From the NCBI GenBank assembly GCA_950022295.1, contig OX465598.1:90000001-90064000 (forward strand): a stretch of 64,000 bases of DNA, written 5' to 3'. Positions 35,416-47,813 of this stretch are shown here, piece after piece. The position numbers and the translations under genes are program-made. Below the pieces are notes generated by a model that was not told the origin of the DNA, did no database searches, and saw nothing but the letters and a program-made list of their open reading frames with translations. How positions within the stretch are numbered: the first letter of the stretch is position 1; every line of letters starts with the position of its first letter. The DNA is from Bromus sterilis (lineage: Eukaryota > Streptophyta > Magnoliopsida > Poales > Poaceae).

Positions 35416-38400
35416 ATGCCAAGAGCAAACATGCCGCCACCGGAGAACCCTCTCCTTGGGGAGGCCGTGACCGTAGTGGCTCAGGGCACAGCTGCGATCT
35501 TACAGATGCTACAGAACCAGACTGCGCAGAGAAATGAGCGACCATAGTACACCACTCTACAACAGTTCCTTGCTATCAACCCCCCCAGGTTCTCCGAGGC
35601 TCGAGACCCGCTGGAGGCGGATGACTGGATCGCAGAGATCAAGAAGCACTTCAATGCGAACACCGTCAGACCAGTCGAATACGTCACCTTCGCCTCCTTC
35701 CAGCTTTAGGGTGCAGCAGCCAGCTGGTACGATACCTACAAGGCCAACAAGGGCGACGCTGTCATCACGTGGGCAGATTTCGTCGCAGACTTCAGAGCAG
35801 CACATATTCCGAGTGGCCTGATGGACAGGAAGTGTGAGGAGTTCTTGGCTCTGAGATAGGGTGACTGGTCAGTTCAGGAGTACAACCTGGCCTTCGTCAG
35901 GCTCGCCAGGTACGCTCCAGAGGAGGTCAGCACAGAGGCTAAGAAAATTGCCAGGTTCCGTGGAGGTCTCCGTACAGAGATCAAGTACGCGCTCACTCAG
36001 TGCAGCCCCACGCTGTTCTCGCAGTTCGTGGATCAGGATATCCGTCAGGAGTCAGCCAAAGCAGAGTGGGATGCAGACAGGAAGCGCCAGCGAGAGCACA
36101 GTTCCGCAGTGATGGTCCACAAGAAGGCAAAGACGTGGGTCACAGAGGCACCACCACAGAGGTAGCAATACCAGCAGAGAGGGGCAGTTGTCCACACTTT
36201 TGCCCGCCCTCCCGTCCCAGTTCAGCAGGGGCCTCGCTCTACACCACCACACGCGAGGCCACCCAGGCCATAGCAGCAGCCTAGGCCGGGCGTGATCTGC
36301 TACAAGTGCAGGGAGCCGGGGCAAACGTCTCCCAACTGCACCGACCCGCGCTTTGCTCGGCTCCCACCGCCTCCACCTCGCTCTACTCCGAGCACCGCGA
36401 TGGTGAAGGCACAACCACGTGCAGTTCGTGTGAAAAACGTGATGCTCTCAGATGCTCAGAAGTCTTCAGAGATCGTTCTTGGTAGGTTGCTTCTGTGTTC
36501 AGTTCCCGCGACTGTTTTGTTCGATTCCGGAGCTTCCCATTCCTTCATGTCCGGTGCCTTTGCTAAGTCCCTTGACCTTCCAAGAGAGAGGTTGCCTACA
36601 CCTCTTGCTATTGCTTCTCTAGGATCGAGGATGCAGTCCTCAGGCAGTATCCCAGATGTGGAGATTTGTATCCAGGGTGTTATCTTTTGTTCGTCCCTGG
36701 TTGTCTTGCCTCGTTCCGACATTGATGTCATTCTGGGTATGGATTGTCTTGTCAAGTACAAGGCCAATATTGATTGTCCGACCAGATTAGTGAAGTTGAC
36801 ACATGATTCAGGCGCAGAAGTCTTGTACACTTGTGGCTCTATGACAGGACCAACACAGTTGTACGTTTTGAACGCAGGAGTTGCACCTTTGCTCGAAGAG
36901 GTCAGAGTAGTCTGTGAGTTCCCAGATGTCTTCCCGGAGGAGTTTCCAGGAATTCCCCCAGTTTGAGCTATTGAGTTCGTTATTGAGCTAGAGCCTGGTA
37001 CCCAGCCGATTTCTCGGCATCCGTACAAGATGTGTTCGAAGGAGTTGATTGAGCTCAAGAAGCAGTTGACAGAGTTGGAGGCAGGCGGTTTTATCCGCGC
37101 GAGCACTTCCCCTTGGGGTGCACCAGCTTTGTTTGTCCAGAAGAAGGATGGGACTAGCCGCTTGGTCCAGGACTATCGCGGTATCAACAAGAAGACCATC
37201 TAGAAGAAGTACCCTTTACCCCGCATCAATGATCTGTTCGAATAGTTGAATGGGGCTAAGGTGTTTTCCAAGCTTGACTTGAGGATGGGGTATCACCAAA
37301 TCCGTGTTCGTGAAGAGGATATTCCCAAGACCGTGTTCAGCAAACGTTATGGGATGTATGAGTTCACATTCATGACTTTTGGGTTCTCAAATTCCCCTCC
37401 GACATTCATGAGAGCTATGAACTATTTGTTCCAAGAATGGCTTGATGTGTTTGTGATCCTCTACCTAGACGACATTCTTGTCTATTCCAAGTCAGAGGCT
37501 GAACATGAGGAACATCTATGCCTGGTGCTGCAGAAGTTGAGAGAGCACCGGTACTATGCCAAGTTCTCCAAGTGTGAGTTTTGGCTGGACAAGGTCAATT
37601 TTCTGGGCCATGTCATCTCCGCTGAGGGAATTGCGGTTGATCCAGAGCGAGTCTGCACTATTCAAGAGTGGGCTCCGCCGAAGAACGTGAAGCAGCTAAG
37701 GAGTTTTCTCGGCCTCACCAGTTATTGCAGGAGGTTTGTGCAGAATTTCTCCAAAATAGCGAAGCCAATGACTGAATTGTTGTGCAAGGACAAACGGTAC
37801 ATTTGGTCACCATCTTGCCAGTCAGCCTTCGAGGAGTTGAAAGGGAAGTTGACCACAGCTCCAATTCTTACACCGCCAGATGAGTCACAACCTTTTCAGG
37901 TGTTTTGTGATGCCTCATTGCAAGGTCTAGGCGGAGTCTTGATGCAAGGAAGGAACATTGTGGCTTATACCTCACGACAGTTGAAGACAAGTGAGAGGAA
38001 TTATCCCACGCACGACTTGGAGCTTGCAGCAGTTGTGCACGCTTTGGTGACTTGGAGACACCTCCTCTTAGGGAGGAAGGTGGATGTGTTCACCGACCAC
38101 AAGAGTCTGAAGTACTTGTTCACTCATCCAAATCTGAACTTGAGGCAAAGAAGATGGCTTGAAACCATTACTGAGTACACAGCTGATATTCAGTACACGC
38201 CTGGGAAGGCGAATGTCATAGCTGATGCGCTGAGCCGCAAGGGCGATTGCAATAATATCCAGGTGCAGAAGATCCACCCTGATTTGTGTGAGTCCTTTCG
38301 AAGGCTCAATCTCGAGCTAGTTCCAGCAGGCTACCTTGCCAACCTGGTGGTAGAGCCCACTATCCATGAGAGGATTCGTGAAGCTCAGTGGGGAAGCTCA

Positions 38401-38956
38401 ATGATACAAAAGATCAAGCAGGGTATTGCCGCCTCAGTTCCAAAGTAAGGTTGCTTTTCAGTGCATAATGACGGCGCCGTGTTGTTCGAAGAGCGAGTTG
38501 TTGTTCCCAAAGAGGGAGATCTCAGAGAGGTCATCATGAAGGAAGCCCATGATTCCAGGCTGTCTATTCACCCTGGCAGTACAAAGATGTATCAAGATCT
38601 CAAGCAAAGCTTTTGGTGGACTCGTATGAAGCGGGATGTTGCCCGTTACGTGTCTCAGTGTGATGTGTGCAGGAGAGTGAAGGCACAACACCAGAAGCCT
38701 GCAGGGTTGCTTCAGCCACTTGAGATCCCGGAGTGGAAATGGGATCATATAGAGATGGATTTCATCACAGGCTTCCCCTTGTCGCAGAAGAAGAACAGTG
38801 CAATCTTTGTTGTCATTAACAATCTTTCCAAAGTTTCCCACTTCTTTCCAGTGAAGGACTCCATTTCAGCAGCTCAGTTGGTGGATTTGTACACCGCAAG
38901 AGTTGTATCTTTGCATGGCATTCCCAAGAAGATCAGTTCGGATAGAGGCAGCCTTT
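35416..38956 (+). pseudogene. gag-pol: gag-pol of element E, part before the D insertion
   Basis: ATG at 35416. Gag includes an N-terminal PPPEN stretch, an ASWYDTYK core and a CCHC knuckle (CYKCREPGQTSPNC, with Q replacing H) near 36298-36340. Protease has DSGASHSFMS near 36520. Reverse transcriptase has YLDD near 37465, RNase H has CDASLQGLG and TDHKSLKY, and integrase has the HHCC region near 38560-38680 and SSDRGSL at 38935-38953, where D interrupts it. Nine in-frame stops lie at 35545, 35707, 35857, 36163, 36271, 36964, 37201, 37243 and 38446. Seven are TAG, one TAA and one TGA, each explained by C-to-T at CAG, CAA or CGA. The frame never shifts in 3.5 kb. Confidence 0.9.
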
Positions 38957-41900
38957 TGTCAGAACCCTAATTTAGGTTTGTGCTTTTCCAAGCTTGCATT
39001 TTTGCATCTTGAAAAAAATTGCAAAAGAAAAAGAATTGGGGAAAATAAAAGCCCCAAAACATTTTAATAAAAAGGCCAGTCAAAAATCTTTTTCCAAAAA
39101 TGCTTTGAACATTTTGAAAAGTCTTATAAATGGGCATGATCACTTTTCATGTGAAGTGGGTCCCACTCCATGCTCATGGATTTTTCAAAAAGTCCAAGAG
39201 GGTCTTGGAAATTAAATCAAATACCTATTTGAATTGGAATTCTAATAATTTGAATTTCAAAAATTCCCAAAACTTGGGGTTGACTAGTACTAAGTCACCT
39301 AGAGTTTATAAAATTATTTGGGGTTTTTTATAAAATGCCCTAGTATTTATATTTAGGGCAAAACAAAAAGAACAGAAAACAAATAAAAGAAAAACAAAAG
39401 AAAAGGGGCAAAGCCCACCTTACCTGGGCCCAACTCAGGGAGGTGGCCCAGCCCAGGGGCAGGACTGTCTTCCTCCCCGAGCCAGGCAGACTGCTGTCGC
39501 CGTGGAGGGCATGCCGTCGTCGTGCCACCTCCACCCTGCTTGCCCCGTGGCCTTCTAGCGCCTGTCTTGGACGCCCTGGAGCCCCCAGGTCCTTCTTCCC
39601 CCTCTCCCAGTTCGTCCCGCTCCCTCTCTCGCCGTTTTCCGCGCAAGCCCGAGAGCTCTCCTCGCCGCCGACGCGAGCCGACGTGGCCACAAGCCTCCCC
39701 AAGCCGTCACACCTTGTCTAGAGGCATCCCCGGCGACCACAAGCTCGACCCGCGCCTTCAATTTTAGCAGAGGACCACTAGAGGAGACTCCATCTTCAAG
39801 GGTTCGCCGTCGTCCGCCATGAACTCCGGCGAGGATTGCGCCACCGCCAGCCCCTCCACTGCCTCGTCGTGCTTCCCTTCATGCTCCTGGTGAGCTAGCG
39901 GTCGTTTCCCCCTCCTAGCGCTCCTCCTCGTGCCGTGCCTCACCTTCCCCGCCACCGCAGTAGCTCCGGCCTCCGTATCCTTCGTCGTGGACGTGGCCAC
40001 AGGCCGTCCCGTGGTGCCCCGGTAGCTCCAATGGACGCGCGACGACGAGAGCTTCCTCCCAGTGCCTCCCCGCTCCTCCCCCGTGCCCGTTTCCCCTCTC
40101 CGGCGTGAACTCCGGCCGGCTACAGTGAGTCCGGCGACCCGCGCCATTAGCCCCAGCTAACCCCCCCTGCTAATCCCCTCTCTCCTCTCACTGACGCTGG
40201 GCCCAGAGCCCTAATCAAATTGGTTTAAAATTAAACAGAGTTAATTAACCCCAAGTGAGGCTGACAGGTGGGGCCGCCCTGTCAGTTGACTGGTCAAACC
40301 CCCTCACGTCAGCATGACCTAGTGATGACGTAGTAAATCCTAAATAACTCATTTATTCAGTAAATTCCAGAAAATAAGCAAAACTTTGAAATTCAATAAC
40401 TTTTAAACTGTAACTCAATATTCAAATTGTAATATATGAAAAATTATCAGAATAAAATTCTCTATCCAAATAACCAACTTTAAACCATGTTTGAAATGTT
40501 TACAATAAGGGATCAGTAGCATTTTGCTATTTGGCTCTTTTGTACTAAATCAAATAAATTACAATGCTCATTTGAAATTCAACCAATGCATTGCAATACA
40601 CATCACTTACACTTCAGGAGCATTTCACACACATGACCAATTGGTTTACAACGAACAAACTTTAGCAAATGCAAGTTGACCAAATTTGAGTAACACTTGG
40701 AGTTTGAATTTGAATTCACTTTTCAAATCAACTTCAATTAACATGTTGCAAATTAAACCTAAGTCACCTCAGCACCTTGCCATGCCTTGTTTTACATATT
40801 GATTGTGCATTGTATTATCTTGATTGAGCTTTACTTCCAGTGCTTCGGTGATTGCATCTTCTCGGTAGAGTTGATCTCGGAGACGAGTTCAACCTCACGT
40901 CAGAAGAGTGTTACATCGTGATCGTCAGCAAGGAAAGCACCCCCTCATTGATCATGTCGATAAAATCCAAGTTCCCTCTCTTTCTCGCAAATGCATGTTT
41001 AGGAGGTTACCATGATACATTCTACCGCTAGTTGAACCTATTCCTTTGCATGACCTATCATTTTATCACAGTAGTAAGAAAACCACAATCCTAGCAGATT
41101 TAGGAGTTGGTTGTTATCTTGTGGCCCCTGCAACTGTTACAGCTTATTGCATGCTTAGAGTTGTTACCTGAGGCTACTCTGTTGTGAGTCGGGATGGTAG
41201 TGATCATGTGAATGATGGTGGTAACGTGTTGGTGAATGTACCCTAAACAAAGGTGAACGATGAGAGGCTGTGTAGGAGTACACAGTGGGTTGTCTCGTTG
41301 AACAATGCGTTAAGCCCGAGTTCTTGTGTTGTTAACCAAGACTAAGAGTACGACCACACATTGGGCTCACTGACCCCTCTCGGCCTAGTACCTCACCCCG
41401 GACCTGTCCAGGAGTCGCAAGTAGTTTGAACTTTAAACGATCTCAAGCAGGTACACCAAGGTAAGTGGTGGACGTAGGTTGTGGGCACGTTGAATCAAGT
41501 GATCATGATCGAGTTGAGCTTGATGGCGGTCACACAACGTTTGAGTCCGCATCGGAAAAATCGGCCGGATTCCGATTGTGGTCCCAACTCAAACAGGCGA
41601 CTCCCTAGGACTAGAGATGGTGTCGTGAGTGAAGTGTCGTGGCAGCATCCTCTCCGGTACTCACTTGAAGGGTGCATCCCCAGGCGGTAAATGATGAGGC
41701 GTGTGTGTAGCAGTACACCCCTGCAGGGTTAATGAACTATTCGAACCGTGTCCGCGGTTATAGACTACTTGGAGACCTTTACTTGATCATAGATAACTTG
41801 AACCGGATTCTTATAAAACTTGCCAAGATAAGTGTGAGTTCTGTGGCGTGCTTCCTCGTGGGGAAGTCGAGGAAGTATCCATAGTGGTGTATTGGTTGGA

Positions 41901-42899
41901 GACTGTTACTTGGACTCGTGTACGCTTCTTACCTCTTTCTGGTATTCGTAGTACAAGACTAGCCAAGTCAAAGCTGGCACTTCTGCAAGTGAAACCCCAC
42001 CTCCCTTTGCCTTGTTACATGTGCATGAGTAGTATAGTTCCTATGTAAGTCTTGCTGAGTACGATTTTGTACTCACGTTTGCTTATTCTATGTTTTAGAG
42101 ACGAGACCACTGACCCTGATGGTGGCCTCTACCTCGAGCTCGACGTGGACCAAGTCGTATAGTTCCAGGCAGCAGCTTGTGCCCTCTGGAGGGTCGTTGT
42201 ACTTTTATTTCAGGCTTCTTAAGCCATTTTTAAAACTTGTCTTTACTAAGACATAATTTGCTTCCGTTGATGTTTGATGAAATGTTGGATCACAAACATG
42301 TGATCTCTGCTTGTAATACAACTACTATGTCTGCTCTGTTTAGCAGAAGTTATAAAGACTGAGTTTGTAGAGTTCATGTTGTGATTACCATCTGTTTATA
42401 CTAGACATGTGTGCTGCGTGTATGATTATAACATGCATGTCTTAGTATGGGTTTTCGTGACCTTAGTTGTGATCTGGCTGGCGGTCTTTTATACACCAAG
42501 TGGCCCTTAGATGTGCGCAGCTTGGGGCATCGTGATGCGATTTTTCGTGACTCTGTCACGTGCACACTTTGTTGTATGATCGAGCCCGCCCTAGACCCCG
42601 ACTAAGTGATCGAACTGGAGTAAGTCTATGTAAGGGTTATGATTCAATCGATAACATGGTTGAGGCGACTTGTCTATGAGTATGGGATTCACCACCCATA
42701 AGCATTTAGACTTGTGAGCGGACGATGAGGACCCATCTCAGTTGATCATCCGACCTGGATGGTATGCCCCTCACGTTCGATGCTTACCGAGAGTGATCTG
42801 TGCTTGGCCTTGTCTGCTTAGACAAGTGGGTACGGCTCTCGACTCTCCATGTGATTGCATTGTGACCGGAATTACATACGCTAACCCCGGGTCCCGACA
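38957..42899 (+). repeat. 5' LTR of element D
   Basis: 3943 bp from TGTCAGAACC to GTCCCGACA. TATA-like TTTATAAAAT near 39305. A CT/GC-rich leader contains an ATG in CCGCCATG context (39818-39820) and a GTGAGC donor-like site near 39890. A coding-like island at 42099-42162 follows TGTTTTAG and encodes DPDGGLYLELD before TAG. Island 2 of C and E (DTEP motif) is not recognisable here. Confidence 0.93.
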
Positions 42900-42903
42900 G
42901 ACT

Positions 42904-42915
42904 TGGTATCAGAGC
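42904..42915 (+). other. Primer-binding site of element D
   Basis: TGGTATCAGAGC four bases after the 5' LTR of D, the same position as in element C. Confidence 0.9.
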
Positions 42916-43343
42916 AGGACTGCCTGTAGGATTATCAAACCATTGGCCAATGTTGAGTCTAGTATTCTATAGTTATATAGTTACTTTGGGTATAAGGGAA
43001 CAACGTAAGACTTCTTTTTTCTCCTTACCCTCACGATCTGAGTTCTAAGTCAACCTCATCTTATTCTACGAGAAGATAGGACTAAGCTCATCTATGTCTT
43101 ACTAGGACATCTCGCTGATTGCTTCTTTGTAGCTGTAGGAGTGTTGTGGTCTTCCAGAGTCATCATTCCATAGTGTTTCTGTGGAAGTGATGTCCGTTAT
43201 TTTGTAGGTTGTCTCAATTTCCATCCCGGTGCAGCCGTTATGCTGTCCGTTTGTGACTTAGATGCTCTTGCATTATAGTCTTCTATCTTAGCATAGATTT
43301 GGGTCCTAAATCCTATTCTGATTGTTGATTCTTATCACACAGA

Positions 43344-46300
43344 ATGTCAGGTGCAAATCAAGGTGTTGATCCCAGTTCCAGTTACATACACGATGAAGAA
43401 CCTCCACCACCAACCTCAACGGCAGAAATCGTAATGGAGGCTGAACATAATCGTCGTGATCAGACACGTCTTCTAGAGCGTATTGAGAAGAACACTTCTC
43501 GTCAGCATCATAGTGTTTTTACCATCCAGGACTTCATTCTCCTCAACCCGCCAGTTTTCCGATGTCCTTCCGAGCCCCTTGATACCGATGATTGGCTTCG
43601 TTCCCTCGAGCGTAAGCTTGAGACAACCCATGTTGCTCCAGGTGATCGTGTGCTATTCGTGGCATACTTTCTGGAAGGTGCTGCTCTTCAGTGGTGGGAG
43701 AACTTCGTGGCAATTCAACCAATTGGTCACATGGTGACTTGGCAAGCGTTCTGTGATGACTTCCAAGGATATCATATTCCGGATCAACTGATGGAGCGCA
43801 AGAGAGAAGAATTTTGCAATCTGACCCAAGGAAAGATGACTGTTCATGAGTATAGGACTGAGTTCACTCGTCTAGCACGTTATGCCCAAGAAGAAGTATC
43901 CACCGATGCCAAGAAACAAGCAAGGTTCCGCAAGGGACCTAGCCCCGTTCTTCGTCATGATCTGAATCTTCACGAGTTCGTCAACTTCAGGGACTTGGTC
44001 GACAAATCCTTCAAGGCCGAGTATGGAAATGAGTTGTATGAAGAGTCTCGTAAGCGTGATCGTGAGTTTGCACAATCTTCTAGCTCAGGTTCTCGAAAAC
44101 GCTGTGTTTGGATTCCCTTTAGTGACGTCAGTCATGCTGTAAGTGCTTCTAGACCACCAACCACCATATATCGTCCACCTCAACCCAATCTTCCTCCTTG
44201 GAATTTTGTTGGACAATCAAGTGCTCAAGTTCCTTTCATTCCACGTGGTGTTTGCTTCCAATGTGGACAATCAAGCCACAATGTTCGAGAGTGTCCTCAA
44301 AATCATGTAGCCACCACACCTAATCCAAAGCAAGTTTTTCGTCGTGGTAAGCCACCACCTAAGACTTCCAATGTCAAGCCTCCTGTTTATGAACATGGTT
44401 ATGTTAATCATGTATCCATTCTAGATTCCCACAAGTCAACCGATGTTGTACTCGGAACCCTTCCTGTCAATTCCACCCCAGCTTCGGTTCTGTTTGACCC
44501 AGGAGCATCTCACTCATTCATATCCCAAGATTTTGCACTGTCACATGACATCTCTTTTTCGATGTTATCCACACCCTTAGTTGTTCAAGCCCCTGGATCT
44601 AGATGGCACACCACCATGGTGAGTCATGAAAATGAAGTTGCTATTGAGGGTTTAGTATTCCTTGCCTCACTTATAGCCCTCAAGTCTTCAGACATTGATG
44701 TCATCCTAGGAATGGATTGGTTATCAAGACAGAATGTTGTCCTTGATTGTAAAGCCAAGTCAGTGAAACTAACCCACCCATCAGGCCAGACAATCAAGTA
44801 CACCTCACCAAGCTCTAAAACCCAGGTGCATTCTTTGAATGTGCTTCCTCTTCCAGACCTTGAAGATATTCCGGTGGTTCGTGACTTCCCGGATGTCTTT
44901 CCAGAAGAGCTGCCAGGAATACCACCTGACAGATCTGTAGACTTTGGTGTAGATCTTATCCCAGGAACCGCCCCAATATCCAGACGCCCATATAGAATGG
45001 CCCCATGTGAGTTAGCTGAGCTCAAAATCCAACTTGAAGCTTCGTTGGCAAAAGGATTCATCCGCCCTAGCTCATCGCCATGGGGTTGCCCCGTTCTGTT
45101 CGTAACGAAGAAAGATGGAACAGAAAGGATGTGCGTAGACTATCGCCCGCTAAATCTAGCGACGATAAAGAACAAGTACCCACTGCCTAGGATCAATGAT
45201 ATTTATGATCAACCTGCAGGATCCTCTGTCTTCTCCAAGATGGATTTGGCATTAGGCTATCATCAAATCAAAATCAGAAACGAGGACATTCCCAAGACGG
45301 CTTTCACTACTTGTTATGGTCTTTATGAGTACACCGTCATGTCCTTCGGTTTAACCAATGCCCCCGCCACATTCTCGCGCTTGATGAATTCGATCTTCAT
45401 GGAGTACCTAGATAAATTTTTTGTAGTTTATCTTGATGACATTGTCATCTACTCGAAGAACAAAGAAGAGCACGCAGGACATCTTAGGATGGTATTGATG
45501 AAAATTCGAGAGCATCGCCTATATGCCAAATTCTCGAAGTGTGAATTCTGGCTACCAGAAGTGACCTATTTAGGCCACGTGATTTCTGCAAAAGGCATTG
45601 CTGTCAATCCCGAGAGAGTTCAGGCCGTCCTTGAGTGGACTCCACCTGAATCGGTTAAGCAAGTTAGGAGTTTTCTTGGCTTAGCAAGCTATTGTCGCCG
45701 CTTCGTCGAGAACTTTTCTAAAGTTGCAAAGCCTCTAACTGAACTCCTCAAGAAAGATAAGAAATTCCAATGGACTCCCAAGTGCGAGGAAAGATTTCAA
45801 GAGCTAAAAAGAAGATTGACTTCTGCACCCGTACTTGCGCCTCCAGACACCAAAAAGGATTTCGAGACCTATTGTGATGCCTCATGGCAAGGGTTAGGAT
45901 GCATACTTCTGCAATATCGACATGTGGTAGCTTATGCTTCACGCCAGTTGCGGCCACATGAAGAGAACTATCCTACCCATGATATTGAACTCGCTGCCGT
46001 AGTTCATGCCCTGACAACTTGGCGACATTACCTCCTTGGTAATCGTTGTGAGATCTATTCCCACCACCAAAGCCTCAAATACATATTCACCCAGCTAGAT
46101 CTTAATCTCAGGCAAACACGCTGGATTGAGTTGATAAAAGATTATGACTTAGGAATTTCTTACACCCCAGGCAAAGCCAATGTCATGGATGATGCACTAA
46201 GTCGTAAGTCGTATTGTAACAACCTCATGTTACAACAGTATCAACCACTTCTTCATGAGGAATTTCGAAAGCTCAACCTCGAGATTGTTCCTCGTGGATC

Positions 46301-47813
46301 TCTTTTCAACTTGGTGGTGAAACCAACCCTTGAGGATAAAATCATAGTTTCCCAAAGGCGTGCACGAGGTGTTCGCCGGATCAAGGAGAACATTGCTAGC
46401 GGAGTTGCTAAATGTTTCTCCACAGATAGTAAAGGAACGGTATTATTTGAAAATCGTTTGGTAGTACCTAAGAATAGGGAACTAAGGAAACTCATCCTCA
46501 AAGAAGCCCATGATACACCCCTCTCCATTCATCCCGGTAGCACAAAAATGTACCGAGATCTACGCCAGAAATTTTGGTGGACTAGGATGAAGAGAGAAAT
46601 TGCTCAGTTCATTGCTGAATGTGATGTTTGTCGTCGCGTTAAGGCAGAACATCAAAGACCTGCTGGTACTCTTAGACCTTTGCCTATCCCCGAGTGGAAA
46701 TGGGACAAAGTCAGTATGGACTTTATGACCGGCTTTCCAAAAACCCAGAAAGGAAATGATGCCATCTTCGTTGTCATTGATCGACTTTCAAAAGTTGCTC
46801 ACTTCCTTCCCGTTCGTGTGTCTATAACTGCTAGCCAGTTAGCGGACTTGCATGTCTCCCGAATCGTGTCACTTCACGGTGTTCCTTTGGAAATCAATTC
46901 ATACCGTGGTAGTCTTTTCACTTCTCAATTTTGGGAAAGTTTCCAGAATGCTATGGGAACCCACCTCTCCTTTAGCACCGCTTATCACCCGCGGTCCAGT
47001 GGTCAAGTAGAAAGGGTCAATCAAATTCTCGAAGACATGCTCAGAGCTTGTGTTATCTCTTTCGGAAATAAATGGGAGAATTCTCTTCCTTTTGACGAAT
47101 TTGCGTATAACAATAGTTTTCAATCTAGTTTGGGCATGGCTCCTTTTGAATTTCTCTATGGATGGAAATGTCGAACACCCCTAAACTAGTCAGAAACCGG
47201 TGAAAGACAATTCTTTGGACCGGATATGATTCAGGATGCAGAAGAGCAGGTTCGCATTGTTCGTGAGAAATTGAAGACAGCCCAGTCTCGTCAGAAAAGC
47301 TATTATGATCGTCATCATAGGGAAGAAAGCTTCAATCTAGATGAGAAGGCTTACCTTCGGGTTACTCCTCTGAAGGGTACCCATCGCTTCGGTATCAAAG
47401 GCAAGTTGGCCCCACGTTACATCGGTCCCTTTCGCATTCTCGCTAAACGAGGAGAAGTTGCCTACCAATTGGAACTACCCCCTCACCTATCCCAGGTTCA
47501 TGATGTCTTCCACGTCTCTCAACTCAGGCGTTGCTGCAAGGACCCCATCCGTGAAGTAGACCACGAAACGCTTGATCTCCAAGATAACCTTTCATATCGA
47601 GAGTACCCTGTTCGTATTATTGATGAAGCCGAGCGTAGCACCAGACGTCAGAAGATCAGATTCCTCAAAGTGCAGTGGTCACATCATTCAGAGAAAGAAG
47701 CCACCTGGGAACGAGAGGATCGTCTACGAGCTGAGTACCCCACCTTCCTCCCGACGACTTCTGAATCTCGGGACGAGATTCTTTTGAGTGGGGGCGAGTT
47801 GTCAGAACCCTAA
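43344..47813 (+). pseudogene. gag-pol: gag-pol of element D, open for 1281 codons then one TAG
   Basis: One frame of about 1490 codons with a single in-frame TAG at 47187-47189 (TGG in element C). Gag with CCHC at residues 304, 307, 312 and 317; protease with DPGASHSF (D385); reverse transcriptase with YLDD (696-699); RNase H from CDASWQG (D845); integrase with HHCC near residue 1060-1100, D1126, then residue 1187 and E1223 (D,D35E spacing); and a chromodomain-like tail with VQWSHHSEKEATWE. Two catalytic residues are lost: RNase H has His907 where C has SDHQ, and integrase has Tyr1187 where C has SDRG. The stop codon (47811-47813) lies inside the 3' LTR. The protein would be expressed as a polyprotein, but this copy could not integrate by itself. 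Confidence 0.93.
47763..47781 (+). other. Perfect hairpin before the polypurine tract of D
   Basis: An 8 bp inverted repeat (GAATCTCG, loop GGA, CGAGATTC) ends 18 bases before the 3' LTR. The same hairpin occurs at 25226-25244 in C, and a 7 bp version occurs at 52591-52607 in E. In C and D it lies inside coding sequence. Confidence 0.7.
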
